A stretch of DNA of 64,000 bases from Saccharothrix syringae (GTDB lineage Bacteria; Actinomycetota; Actinomycetes; Mycobacteriales; Pseudonocardiaceae): contig NZ_CP034550.1 of assembly GCF_009498035.1 (NCBI RefSeq), forward strand, positions 3,038,001 to 3,102,000, in the 5' to 3' direction. This document shows positions 52,632-61,328 of the stretch, piece by piece (the first letter of the stretch is position 1; every line of letters starts with the position of its first letter). The notes beneath the pieces were generated by a model. The model was not told the origin of the DNA. It was given only the letters and a program-made list of their open reading frames with translations, and ran no database searches. The translations under genes were made by a program, and so were the position numbers.

Positions 52632-53371
52632 CAGCGGCCTCCTTCCTCGATCGACGTGCGGGCTGTCCGACGGGCTCGGCGTAGTCGCCCCTCCACGGCG
52701 CGGGGAGTCAGCCGCAGGAGTGCGGCGATCTCGGCGTGGGAGAAGTTCTGGTCGGCCAGGAACAGCACGGCGCTCGCGTCCTCCCCGAGGTGCTCGAACA
52801 GCGCGTCCACGGCCGCGCGGGCGACCACGGCGTCCTCCGGCGACCTGCTGGTCATGGACCGCTCGACCCCGGACCAGGCGTCGAGCAGCTGGACGTCCTT
52901 CCAGCCGCGCCTGCCGCGCTGCCACTTCCGGTACACGTTGGGGAAGCACAGGACGCAGGCGTTCTCGAAATACCGCCGCAGCGTCAAGCCGCTCCCGGCC
53001 GACCACTGCCCGTCCACGATCCCGCGCTCGGTGAACAGCTCGAAACCGTCCACCACCACGTCCATGGCCAGCTCCTCGGCGTCCGCCGGCAGCACCACCT
53101 GCTGGTGCAGCCGCAACCCGCGGCGCCTGCACTTGGCGAAGATGGCGCCGGACTCGATCAGGGGTGTAACGAACCCGAGGCCGTACCCGACAAGCTGGTT
53201 GCGGAGCGCCTCCCAGACCGGGCCGGTGGGACCACGTTCGCGGATGTGCCCGACGAGCTGCTCGTCCGAGAGCGCGGAGTTGCCGGCGCCGTCGAGGCAC
53301 TGCGAGACGTCGCTGGGTAAGACAGAGCCGCCCGGATCGGAGTCCGGGGGCTTGACGACCAAACCCTCCAT
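52631..53371 (-). CDS. Sigma-70-like protein, atypical region 2
   Basis: 246 aa from ATG 53371, with GGGGA 8 nt upstream; GTG 53386 is the alternative. The C-terminal part is a normal sigma region 4 (LFLADQNFSHAEIAALLRLT then PRAVEGRLRRARR). The middle (GYGLGFVTPLIESGAIFAKC, RRYFENACVLCFPNVYRKWQ) corresponds to region 2 but is divergent, with two extra Cys. The gene is translationally coupled to the ECF gene downstream. The pair may act together or in a cascade; one being a regulator of the other is a possible alternative. Confidence 0.75.
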   Translation of the reverse strand: MEGLVVKPPDSDPGGSVLPSDVSQCLDGAGNSALSDEQLVGHIRERGPTGPVWEALRNQLVGYGLGFVTPLIESGAIFAKCRRRGLRLHQQVVLPADAEELAMDVVVDGFELFTERGIVDGQWSAGSGLTLRRYFENACVLCFPNVYRKWQRGRRGWKDVQLLDAWSGVERSMTSRSPEDAVVARAAVDALFEHLGEDASAVLFLADQNFSHAEIAALLRLTPRAVEGRLRRARRTARTSIEEGGR

Positions 53372-53813
53372 GCGGTGCGTCCCCACGTCGGCGGCGGATA
53401 CTGCCCTTCGACCACTCCCATGTCATCCTGCTCCGCCCACCCCACGCGGCGCTCGGCACAAATCGTGCGAGCCGTTCGACCGGATCGTCGACCCGGCCAT
53501 GATGTGATCATCTCTCGCAATTCTGGGGGGTGGCTTGAACTACGAAGGCCGAGTGCCCTGCTTCAGCGCTGTGGGCGCCACCCTCGTCGATAGCGAAGGA
53601 CGATACGTTCGCGGCCGTTGACCTGCGGCTTGTTGTTCCCACCGCCTGCTCCCGTGCGCTCCTCGGGCCGTTGGAAATTCCGCCGCAACAACGTCGGCAG
53701 AGGGGACCGTGTGGCTGGCGCCATGCCGGTGTAGTGCATTTCCTGCACGATCATGAAGGCGTTCTCCCATGCCGATGAGCGGACGGCGCTGCGCGTCAAC
53801 AAGGGCCGATCGG

Positions 53814-53996
53814 TCAGAGCGGTTCCCACGGCACGCCGTCCTCGGGCTCCTCGCCCTCGGGGCCGTGGTCGCGGATGATGTCGACCCCCCACCACGTGTA
53901 GTGGCACAGCAGCCGTGAGAACTCGCGGGCGAAGCCGTCCAAGTCGGTGAAGCGCGCTCCGCGCACGACCGGCGCCGGAAGCTCACCGGCCCTCAT
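53814..53996 (-). pseudogene. Truncated barstar-family copy
   Basis: 60 codons reading RGARFTDLDGFAREFSRLLC, then HYTWWGVDIIRDHGPEGEEP and a stop. This equals the start and end of the intact barstar gene at 60912-61328 with the middle 63 residues removed in frame. Flanking DNA on both sides also matches the other copy. The deletion takes the NLDAFNDLL core, so the protein cannot fold as barstar. Confidence 0.75.
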
Positions 53997-54039
53997 GTCG
54001 CCGATCGAGCATGAAGACGAACGTCCGCTTCTGCCGATG

Positions 54040-54430
54040 AGCGGACGGTGCCGGTACGTCGTGGTCATAGCCGCGATCGGCGTAGAGCCGCCTCGGCCGG
54101 CGGCATGGTTTGCCGACCACGCCGCGGATCGGTGGGGTGGCGTCGGTCGACCGGGCTCGGCTCCGGGTGAGTCCCCCTGTGGGCGCACGCAGGTGGGTGG
54201 AGTCGACCAGGGCCGCGGGCAGGTCCGGTAAACCCGGCGGCGCGCAGTTCGGCGAGCAGCGGTTCATGCGGTTGCCGCCGGACTCCGGTCTCGTACCACT
54301 CGGCCAACCGCCGCCGGCAGGTCGCACCCGAGGCGCCGAAGGCGGCGGTAGGCAGCCCATTGCAGTCGATCCCGGCGCGCATCGCGTGCAGGATGCCCCT
54401 CCGGCGCGGCCCGAGCGTCGGCACGTCTGC
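54040..54430 (-). mobile_element. IS5-family transposase remnant
   Basis: One frame reads RRRGILHAMRAGIDCNGLPT then CRRRLAEWYETGVRRQPHE. The next frame reads ALVDSTHLRAPTGGLTRSRA (first DDE Asp) and ends with RRLYADRGYDHDV (second Asp). The stretches between and beyond are deleted or frameshifted. Confidence 0.65.
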
Positions 54431-54494
54431 GACCCGGATGGCGGAAACGCCTCGGACGTACCGGGGTCGACGGTTCCGGCCGAGCCCCTGATCG

Positions 54495-55100
54495 CTAAGG
54501 GTCCAGCTTGAGCGAGCCGTGGCCGACGTTGGTGCTGTCGGCGATGGCGCGGATCAGGTGCAGCAGGTCGTTGTGGAGTTCGTCGGTCATGCGGCCCTCG
54601 GCGACGCCGCGGAGGAACACGTGGTTGACGCCCCTGATCGCGGCTCGACCTGCGGCTCCGAACAGGTCGTCGCGATCGGGCCCGTCGAAGGGGAAGCCGG
54701 TTCCGGGGGTTCGCTGTGAGACCTCGGCCTCCGCCATGGCGACCACGCCGGGGTTGGCCAGGGCCATGGCGCGGGTGAGTGCGGCTTCCTCCTGGTCGAC
54801 GTTGTCGCGCAGGTCGTGCCACCACCTGTCCACCAGGTCGATGAACTCCAGGGTGGGATCCTCCTGGTGCAGCGCGATGATCCGCTGCTCGATGGACGCC
54901 GGCCACTCGGTGATGAAGTCGAGCTTCGACGGGAAGTAGCCCGTCACGGTCCGCGGCGCGACTTCGGCCACCTCGGCGATGTCGGCGATCGTGGTCCGCT
55001 CGTACCCGTGTTCGGCGAACAGGCGCAGGGCCGTGTGCAGGATCAGCCGCCGTCGTCGCGCTTTGGACCGTTCCCGAAGCCCCGGACCGTCACTGGTCAC
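54495..55100 (-). CDS. TetR-family transcriptional regulator
   Basis: 201 aa from GTG 55100, chosen for GGGAGAG 5 nt upstream; the longer frame crosses the promoter. Helix-turn-helix: RRRLILHTALRLFAEHGYER then TTIADIAEVAEVAPRTVTGY and FPSKLDF. Helical ligand domain to the end. It is divergent from an alpha/beta hydrolase, with an inverted repeat around 55183-55209 between them. Confidence 0.87.
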   Translation of the reverse strand: MTSDGPGLRERSKARRRRLILHTALRLFAEHGYERTTIADIAEVAEVAPRTVTGYFPSKLDFITEWPASIEQRIIALHQEDPTLEFIDLVDRWWHDLRDNVDQEEAALTRAMALANPGVVAMAEAEVSQRTPGTGFPFDGPDRDDLFGAAGRAAIRGVNHVFLRGVAEGRMTDELHNDLLHLIRAIADSTNVGHGSLKLDP

Positions 55101-55182
55101 CAGCACTCTCCCGCACTCCGTCGACCACCGTCTGCGTGCGCCCCAGCATACATGCACCCCATGGCTAAATTGCCATCTTGTG

Positions 55183-55209
55183 CAAACTTGCCGTCCATGG
55201 CAAAGTTTG
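55183..55209. promoter_or_regulatory. Inverted repeat, candidate TetR operator
   Basis: CAAACTTGCC and GGCAAAGTTTG are complementary apart from one extra T and flank a 6-nt centre. It is located between the divergent TetR and hydrolase genes. Confidence 0.5.
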
Positions 55210-55286
55210 GCGGGTGGTCGAAGTCGATCACCCGCCAAGTCCGTCGAGCAACGGGTTCACGGACGAACGGCCTGAGAGGAACAACC

Positions 55287-56255
55287 ATGAGCACGTCCTA
55301 CGCGGACGCCGCCGGCTTCCCGGTCAGCGACCCCACCCCCATCGTCAGCTACAGTCCCGTCACGCTCGAGGTGCCGGACAGGCCCGTGCCGCTGGAGATC
55401 AAGGTCTCGGCGCCCGTGACCGGGACCGACCTGCCGGTGATGCTGCTCTCGCACGGGCACGGCATGGCCAACTTCATCTCCTCGCTGCGCGGCTACGGCC
55501 CCGTCGCGGATTTCTGGGCCGCTCACGGGTTCGTCGTCGTCCAGCCGACACACCTGGACTCCACCGTGCTCGGGCTGCGCGACCAGGACCTGCCCGACGC
55601 GCCGCTGTTCTGGCGTGACCGCGCCGTCGACATGCACGTCGTCCTCGATCACCTGGAGGAGGTCCTCGCCGCGGTTCCGGGGCTGCCGGGCCGTGTCGAC
55701 ACCGAGAAGGTGGCCGCGGTCGGGCACTCGGCCGGCGGCCACACGGTCTCGCTGCTGCTGGGCTCGCGGGTGACCGACCCGAACGACCCCCGGGAGAAGG
55801 ACCTCTCCGATCCCCGGGTCAAGGCCGGCGTCGTGATCGGAGGACCGGGCGTCGCCGACGAGCACTTCTCGCCGTGGGCCGCCGAGCACTACCCGATGAT
55901 GAAGCACATCGACTTCGGGCAGATGACCGGCGCCGCGCTCGTCATCGCCGGCGACGAGGACCTGAACCCCCACTTCTCCTCCCGGCTCAGCTACCGCTGG
56001 GACGCCTACACCCACAGCCCCGGCGGGAACAAGACGCTGCTGACCTTCCTGGGCGCACAGCACCTGTTCGGCGGGATCTCCGGCTACGACGCCGCGGAGA
56101 CCTCCGACGAGAACCCCGAACGGGTCGCCGCGCTGCGGGCTCTGGTGTGGGCCTACCTGCGCTCCCGGTTGTTCCCCGGCGACACGTCCTGGGACATCGC
56201 CGTGAAAGCCCTGGAAAGCCGGAAGACGCCCCTGGCGAAGGTCGAAACCAAGTAG
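55287..56255 (+). CDS. Alpha/beta hydrolase (chlorophyllase / dienelactone hydrolase-like)
   Basis: 322 aa; ATG with GAGAGGA 6 nt upstream. The oxyanion region is LPVMLLSHGHGMANFISSLR. The nucleophile elbow is VAAVGHSAGGHTVSLLLGSR (Ser in GHSAGG). The acid is in VIAGDEDLNP and the His in LGAQHLFGG. It has no signal peptide, so it acts in the cytosol on an unknown ester or lactone. It is divergent from TetR and so probably inducible. A redox protein gene follows 132 nt later. Confidence 0.85.
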   Translation: MSTSYADAAGFPVSDPTPIVSYSPVTLEVPDRPVPLEIKVSAPVTGTDLPVMLLSHGHGMANFISSLRGYGPVADFWAAHGFVVVQPTHLDSTVLGLRDQDLPDAPLFWRDRAVDMHVVLDHLEEVLAAVPGLPGRVDTEKVAAVGHSAGGHTVSLLLGSRVTDPNDPREKDLSDPRVKAGVVIGGPGVADEHFSPWAAEHYPMMKHIDFGQMTGAALVIAGDEDLNPHFSSRLSYRWDAYTHSPGGNKTLLTFLGAQHLFGGISGYDAAETSDENPERVAALRALVWAYLRSRLFPGDTSWDIAVKALESRKTPLAKVETK

Positions 56256-56387
56256 CCCGCGACGTGCGGCTCCTCGTCGCTCGACAAAACGACGTGTGAG
56301 CCGCGATCGCCACCGCAAGCGGCCTGGCAGCGTCGTCGACACCGCATGCCCACATGTCGATCGTCCGAACCACCTCGGGAAGAACCC

Positions 56388-56987
56388 ATGAAAATCGCGA
56401 TCCTCGGCACGGGCAAGGTCGGCTCGGCACTGGGGGCAGGACTGGCGTCCACCGGTCACCACGTCGTCTACGGATCACGGACGCGCGCAGGTGAAGTGGG
56501 AACGCTCAGCCCGCGCGAGGCCGTCGCGTCCAGCGACGTGGTCGTCACCGCCATCCCGGGCACGGCCGTGGTCGGTGCCTTGGAGGACATCGGGGACGAC
56601 GTGCTGGCCGAGAGAATCGTGCTCGACCCCTCGGCCGCCTTCACCCCGCGGATGACGATGGCCTACCCCGGCGACAGCGTGGCCCAGCGGGTGCAGGCGC
56701 GTTTCCCGCGGGCCCGTGTCGTGAAGACGCTCAACACGATGAACTTCACCGTCATGGTCGACCCACTGGCGTCACTGCCCCAGGCGACCGTTTTCGTCAG
56801 CGGCGACGACAGCGCAGCCAAGACCGTGGTCACGGGCTTGCTCGATGACCTGGGATGGCCCGAAAGCAGCGTTCTGGACCTGGGCGGCATCCACACCGCC
56901 CTGGCCACCGAGCACGCTGCCCCGTTGTTCTTCGCGACCGCCAGGGCCCTGGGAACCGCGAAGTTCAACATCTCCATCTCCCGGTAA
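56388..56987 (+). CDS. F420/NADP oxidoreductase-like Rossmann protein
   Basis: 199 aa; ATG with GGAAGAA 3 nt upstream. Starts MKIAILGTGKVGSALGAGLA, then GHHVVYGSRTR, the NADP-binding signature of the NPDH-F420/ProC-like coenzyme family. SSDVVVTAIPGTAVVGAL, RVVKTLNTMNFTVMVDP and VFVSGDDSAAKTVVTGLL match the family in order. It would transfer hydride between NADP and an acceptor such as F420. It is probably in the same regulon as the hydrolase upstream. Confidence 0.85.
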   Translation: MKIAILGTGKVGSALGAGLASTGHHVVYGSRTRAGEVGTLSPREAVASSDVVVTAIPGTAVVGALEDIGDDVLAERIVLDPSAAFTPRMTMAYPGDSVAQRVQARFPRARVVKTLNTMNFTVMVDPLASLPQATVFVSGDDSAAKTVVTGLLDDLGWPESSVLDLGGIHTALATEHAAPLFFATARALGTAKFNISISR

Positions 56988-57636
56988 GCGGACTGCTCGC
57001 GGGTCCTCGGCCCCGACCACCCCCGACACACCTACCACCCGCCGCAACCTCGCCCACTGGAACCGGACGTGCTGCGACCCGTCCGACTGACGTTCCCGAC
57101 TTCCGGGCCCAGGCCGTCCGGTACTACAGGTGGTCGTGCTGTCGCCGCAGACGGGCGAAGGACACGGCGCTCACCGGCACGGGTGTATCGCGGCCTGCCT
57201 GTCGTGCGGGGTGTCGTGGTGTTGTCCGGTCGGGGTGTGCTCGCGGATCGGACGGGCCTGCGGGCGGGGGACCGGACCGGCGGCGGCCCCGGCCCGCTGC
57301 CTCCAGGACGGTCAACCGGCCCACGTGCACAACGATCGCGGCGGGTTCGACGCCGTGGTGTCGGTCAGCGACACCGTTCGACAACCCGCATCTGGGCACG
57401 CGGACCTGCATCCGCCGGCGCGACCGGTGGTACGACGACAAGGGCCACCCGTCGGCGAGGCTTGCCCTGCCCGGTGGTGGGGGAGTCGGACGGTGGTGGC
57501 CTGGTGACCATCGGACGGTGAACCGCGAGGGCGTGCCGGTCGGTCCGCTCGACCGCCCCTGCGGCTGGTGACGGGTGCCGCGGCAGCCGCCGACACTGGC
57601 GGCGACGTGCCCGCCGTGTTGCGAAGGACGGCGCTG
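56988..57636. other. Gene-free interval
   Basis: 650 bases with several Arg/Gly-rich chance frames and no recognisable protein, repeat or RNA. The last 20 nt carry the ribosome binding site of the toxin-like gene. Confidence 0.5.
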
Positions 57637-60393
57637 ATGACCGAGCCGGACCGGGGTGTCGAACACCGGTCCGAGGGCACGCGGGTGGGACGTGCCGCCG
57701 ACCCGGAGCCCGCACTACGGCCGGACGGGCCGCCCGCGACCGTCCGCGCCCAACCGCGTCGGCTCACCGCGGCCGAGGCGCTGGCCGTGCAACGCCTCGC
57801 CGGGAACCGCGCGCTGTCCGGGGCGCTGGCGCCCGCTCGGCCGAAGACCGAGCCGCCGACCGTCGAGACCGCCCCTGCGGAGACCGATGGGCCTGCGCCG
57901 TCGGACGCGCCCACCACGCCGGACATCGCACCGGGCGGACCACCGCCCGGCACCGGCGGCTCGGCAGGTGCGGGTGGCTCGCCGCGCGGTGCCGGCGACC
58001 GAGTCGGCGCGGGGGGACCGGGGTGCGGGCCGTCCGTCGCCGAGCCCGCGTTGCTGCCCGTGCAGCGGGGACTGCCAGACAGCGTCGCGGGCCTCGCCGG
58101 GAACGCCCGGAACCGGGTGTTGAGCACCATCGGGGAGTGGGCGCGGCGGATGCCCGGTTACGGCGTGCTCTGCCTCGCGCTCGGCCGCGACGTCATCACG
58201 CGGCAGCCCGTCGCCCGGGACGCCACGGCGGTCGTCGGCGCGCTGGTCGGTCTGGTCCCGGGCGGCGCGGCGCTGTGGCAGAACCTCCAGCGGTCCGGCG
58301 CGGTTGCGCGGGCGGCGGAGTGGCTGTCCGGTGAGGTGGCGCGGCTGGGACTGACGTGGGAGTGGGTGCGCGGGCTGTTCAGCCGGGCGTGGGACGCGTT
58401 GGGCGTGACGGACCTGCTCAACCCGGGCGCCGCCTGGGCGCGGCTGTCCGGGGTCCTCGCCGAGCCGATCCAGCGGCTCCGCACGTTCGCGGGAGGCGCC
58501 GCGAGCAAGCTGATGGAGTTCGTCTTCGAAGGCGTGCTCACGTCGGCGGGCGGTGTCGGCGCTCAGGTCATGGGCGTCGTGCGCCGTGCCGGCGACGTGA
58601 TCGGCACGATCGTCCGCGACCCCGTCGCGTTCGCGGGCAACCTGGTCGCGGCCGTGCGCGGCGGGCTCGGGCAGTTCGCGGGCAACATCCTCGGCCACCT
58701 GCGCACCGGCCTGTTCGGCTGGCTCACGGGAGCGCTGCGCGGCGCCGTCGCGCTGCCCGCCCGGTTCGACTTCGCGGGCATCCTGTCGCTGGTGCTGAAC
58801 CTGCTCGGCCTGACGTGGGACTGGCTGCGCGGACGCCTCGTGCGGACGCTCGGCGAGCCGACCGTCCGTGCGGTGGAGACGGCCGTCGACTGGGTGCGCA
58901 CGATGGTCGTCGGCGGCATCGCGGCCGTGGCGCACCGGTTGACCGACATGGCCTCCGGCCTGGTGGACACCGTCATCGGCGGCATTCGGGACTGGGTGGC
59001 GAACTCGGTGGTGGGCGCGGCGATCACGCGGCTGGTCTCCCTGTTCAACCCGGCGGGCGCGGTGATCCAGGCGATCATCGCCGTCTACAACACGATCCGG
59101 TTCTTCATCGAACGCGCTCAGCAGCTCGGCGCGCTGGCGGAGTCCGTGTTCGGCTCCCTCGCGGTGATCGCGGCGGGCAGTCTCGACGCCGCCCGCAACG
59201 CCGTCGAACAGGCCCTGGGCCGTGCGGTGCCCGTGGTCCTCGGTTTCCTCGCCCGCCTGCTCGGTCTGGGCGACGTGGCGACGCCGGTCCGCACCGTGGT
59301 CAACCGCGTCCGCTCCCTGGTGGACCGCGCGGTGGACCGGGTGGTCGGCTGGGTCGTGGGGGCGGCACGCCGCGTCGGAGGCGGCCTGCGGCAGGCCGGG
59401 CAGGCGGCGGCGCGGCGCGTCGTGGACTGGTTCACCCTCCGCAAGAGCTTCACCGGGTCGGACGGCGCGTCGCACTCGCTGTTCTGGCGGGGACGCGGCC
59501 GGGGCGCCACCCTGACGGTCGCGTCCACCCCGACACCCGTGGACACCGTCCTGCGGAACGTGGCTCCGGTGATCCGGACCTCGCACCCCAACCTGCTCGG
59601 GGCGCTGCAGGCGGCGGAGGCGAAACAGCGCCAGGTCGCCGCGCTGAAGACGACCGTGGAGCAGGCCGGCGCGGCCGGGAGGCAGCCCGCGGACGTCGAC
59701 CGCCTCAACACGGCGATGCGGGAGTTGGCAACCTTGATGGTTCCGCTGGTGCCGGTGGCGTTCCCGGCCACGGCGGCAACCACCCCGGGCTCGTTCCCGT
59801 CGTGGGTGCAGCCGAACAAGCTGGTGAAGCTGACCCGCGAGAACCGCGTCGCCCAGGTCACCGGCTTCGACACCACGACCCCGGCGCTGCCGAAGGTCGG
59901 GTACGTGGTCCTGCGGCCCAGGCTGCGGGAGGACAGCCCGTGGCAGCCCAGGCAGGGCGGACGAGTCGCCGGCAGCACCGAGTGGGTCACACCCGGCCCC
60001 GTCAAAGACTTCTGGCAGGAGTACACCCAGAACCCGCGCAACTACTTCATGGGCCCGACACCGTCGAAGAACGGCCCGATCGGCGAGCTGGTCAAGGCCC
60101 GCATGACGCGCGAGGGCAAGCTGGTCAACGGCGTCGTGCGCTACGGCCGCGACGCGAACGGCGATCCCCTGCCGGCCGGCCAGTACACCTCGTACCCGCT
60201 GTCGGCGTGCGTGATGGGGCACGTCATCGACGCGGTGACGTGGTGGAACAGCAACGGGCGGTTCGTCGGCGCCCAGGCGGACGCGGTGCGGCGGTTCATG
60301 ACCGACCCGATCAACTACGAACTCGAACCCGGGTCGGTCAACTCGCTGCGCGGAGCACGGCTCGGCACCCGGTACCTGCCGCCGACGGTGTAG
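57637..60393 (+). CDS. Large eCIS-cargo-like polymorphic toxin candidate
   Basis: 918 aa from ATG 57637, with GAAGGA 8 nt upstream; an earlier in-frame start (57568) adds 23 residues. The N-terminus has the LTAAEALAVQRLAGNRAL motif (about 43-60), the LQR-x-x-GN-x-A signal common on proteins encoded with extracellular contractile injection systems. A Pro/Thr-rich linker follows. A long amphipathic-helical module covers about 155-600 (RRMPGYGVLCLALGRDVITR, GLTWEWVRGLFSRAWDALGV, DLLNPGAAWARLSGVL, FDFAGILSLVLNLLGLTWDW). The last ~120 residues form a distinct domain: KDFWQEYTQNPRNYFMGPTP, VMGHVIDAVTWWN, DPINYELEPGSVN. Its H862, N893 and N902 recall HNH/EndoVII-type nuclease toxins. No eCIS structural genes are in the window. 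Toxin activity is inferred. Confidence 0.7.
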   Translation: MTEPDRGVEHRSEGTRVGRAADPEPALRPDGPPATVRAQPRRLTAAEALAVQRLAGNRALSGALAPARPKTEPPTVETAPAETDGPAPSDAPTTPDIAPGGPPPGTGGSAGAGGSPRGAGDRVGAGGPGCGPSVAEPALLPVQRGLPDSVAGLAGNARNRVLSTIGEWARRMPGYGVLCLALGRDVITRQPVARDATAVVGALVGLVPGGAALWQNLQRSGAVARAAEWLSGEVARLGLTWEWVRGLFSRAWDALGVTDLLNPGAAWARLSGVLAEPIQRLRTFAGGAASKLMEFVFEGVLTSAGGVGAQVMGVVRRAGDVIGTIVRDPVAFAGNLVAAVRGGLGQFAGNILGHLRTGLFGWLTGALRGAVALPARFDFAGILSLVLNLLGLTWDWLRGRLVRTLGEPTVRAVETAVDWVRTMVVGGIAAVAHRLTDMASGLVDTVIGGIRDWVANSVVGAAITRLVSLFNPAGAVIQAIIAVYNTIRFFIERAQQLGALAESVFGSLAVIAAGSLDAARNAVEQALGRAVPVVLGFLARLLGLGDVATPVRTVVNRVRSLVDRAVDRVVGWVVGAARRVGGGLRQAGQAAARRVVDWFTLRKSFTGSDGASHSLFWRGRGRGATLTVASTPTPVDTVLRNVAPVIRTSHPNLLGALQAAEAKQRQVAALKTTVEQAGAAGRQPADVDRLNTAMRELATLMVPLVPVAFPATAATTPGSFPSWVQPNKLVKLTRENRVAQVTGFDTTTPALPKVGYVVLRPRLREDSPWQPRQGGRVAGSTEWVTPGPVKDFWQEYTQNPRNYFMGPTPSKNGPIGELVKARMTREGKLVNGVVRYGRDANGDPLPAGQYTSYPLSACVMGHVIDAVTWWNSNGRFVGAQADAVRRFMTDPINYELEPGSVNSLRGARLGTRYLPPTV

Positions 60394-60598
60394 CTGCGGA
60401 TGGCTCGCCTCGTCCCGCCGTGGTCCCGGCCTCCACGCGGCGGCGAACATTCGGTTTGTGGTCACAGCGACACTCGGGAACTCGATCACAGGAGCGAGTG
60501 CACGACCAGCAGTTCCACCACCGAAGACAACCGAACCGACCGCAAATGTGACGGTTCCCCAAGGAGTTCTGCTCCCACCGTGCTCCCGCGAACGACCA

Positions 60599-60632
60599 CG
60601 GGCCTGCGGACGATGATCTGTCCGCAGGCCCG
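60599..60632 (-). terminator. Hairpin downstream of tRNA-Val remnant
   Basis: Perfect 13-bp stem CGGGCCTGCGGAC / GTCCGCAGGCCCG with an 8-nt loop. It lies 20 nt beyond the 3' end of the tRNA piece on the same (minus) strand, where a tRNA gene's native terminator would be. It may also stop transcription of the toxin-like gene from the other side. Confidence 0.7.
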
Positions 60633-60652
60633 TGACCTGGTGAAACACACTG

Positions 60653-60692
60653 TGGGCGATACTGGGATCGAACCAGTGACCTCTTCGGTGTG
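60653..60692 (-). other. 3' half of a tRNA-Val gene, probable attachment site
   Basis: Minus strand: anticodon-stem 3' arm ACCGAAG, variable AGGTC, T-arm ACTGGTTCGATCCCAGT, then acceptor ATCGCCC and discriminator A. The 5' half (D-arm, anticodon, GGGCGAT) is absent; the sequence turns into the 107-bp repeat at 60700. A tRNA 3' end without its 5' half, but with its terminator, is what integration of a mobile element into the 3' end of a tRNA gene leaves on one side. Confidence 0.7.
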
Positions 60693-60699
60693 AATGAAG

Positions 60700-60806
60700 C
60701 CTGGTCAAAACTTCTATCTGCGGAAATAGAATCGCCCCAGGTGAAACGGGACTGTTGGGAGCCGTTGGACGTGGTTCAGTGCCGTTGGACGCGTCCGACG
60801 GCTCCC
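60700..60806 (+). repeat. 107-bp direct repeat, right copy
   Basis: Partner of 48527-48633. It starts 8 nt from the tRNA-Val identity segment. On the minus strand it reads EPRPTAPNS and ILFPQIEVLTR, like a site-specific integrase tail ending at its att site, but no integrase body follows. Confidence 0.7.
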
Positions 60807-60911
60807 TTTTTGCTCCCACTGCCTGCTCCCGCGCGCTCCTCGGGCCGTTGGGAATTTCATCGCAACGACGTCAGCAGAGGGTGTCGTGTGGCATCAGCGA
60901 GGGTCCATCGG

Positions 60912-61328
60912 TCAGAGTAGTTCCAACAGCACGCCGTCTTCGGACTCTTCGCCATCGGGGCCGTGGTCGCAGATGATGTCGACGATCTCGTCGAACAGCG
61001 TCGGTCCCTCGCCACGCCGAGCGACGGCGATCCGCGCTCGGATGTCGGAACGGTGCGACGGGTGACAGGAGGCGGGCAGCCCTTGCAGGCGGCGGAATGT
61101 CGCCTCGTGACCGAGCGCGGCCCTGGACGTCTCGGAGTTGAGCCACCTCAGCACCCACCCGTTCTCGGGCGTGCCGAAGCCTCCTCGGAGCAGGTCGTTG
61201 AAGGCGTCCAGGTTTCCCCGCCACGTGTAGTGGCACAGCAGTCGTGAGAACTCGTGGGCGAAACCGTCCAAGTCGGTGAAGCGCGCCCCGTCCACAATCA
61301 GCACCGGAAGCTCGCCGATCCCGCCCAT
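60912..61328 (-). CDS. Barstar-family (barnase inhibitor-like) protein
   Basis: 138 aa from ATG 61328; no clear ribosome binding site, and the frame extends upstream to 61436. The first part matches the barstar fold: LPVLIVDGARFTDLDGFAHE then FSRLLCHYTWRGNLDAFNDL, where the NLDAFND motif stands for the family's NLDALWD. The C-terminal part has HPSHRSDIRARIAVARRGEG and an acidic end (CDHGPDGEESEDG). Barstar inhibits barnase-type RNases by covering the active site; the wider family serves as immunity to secreted RNase toxins. It faces the large toxin-like gene from the other side of the tRNA remnant and has a truncated paralogue at 53814. Confidence 0.8.
   Translation of the reverse strand: MGGIGELPVLIVDGARFTDLDGFAHEFSRLLCHYTWRGNLDAFNDLLRGGFGTPENGWVLRWLNSETSRAALGHEATFRRLQGLPASCHPSHRSDIRARIAVARRGEGPTLFDEIVDIICDHGPDGEESEDGVLLELL

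Larger units (their letters stand above)
53372..54494. other. Interval of barstar and IS5 debris
   Basis: 1.1 kb with no intact gene besides the short barstar copy. 53372-53620 probably holds the sigma operon promoter. 53632-54045 is a diverged copy of 60810-61415. 54040-54430 is transposase debris. Confidence 0.6.

Noticed and set aside
53533..53620. 28-codon frame NYEGRVPCFSAVGATLVDSE on the plus strand
   Set aside because: Too short, no ribosome binding site and no coupling to a neighbour; it lies in duplicated debris.
57715..60819. 1034-codon open frame antisense to the toxin-like gene
   Set aside because: Composition is dominated by Arg, Gly and His, as expected of an antisense frame in high-GC DNA, and it lacks a ribosome binding site. 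Its first codons read through the integrase-like repeat and the tRNA remnant.
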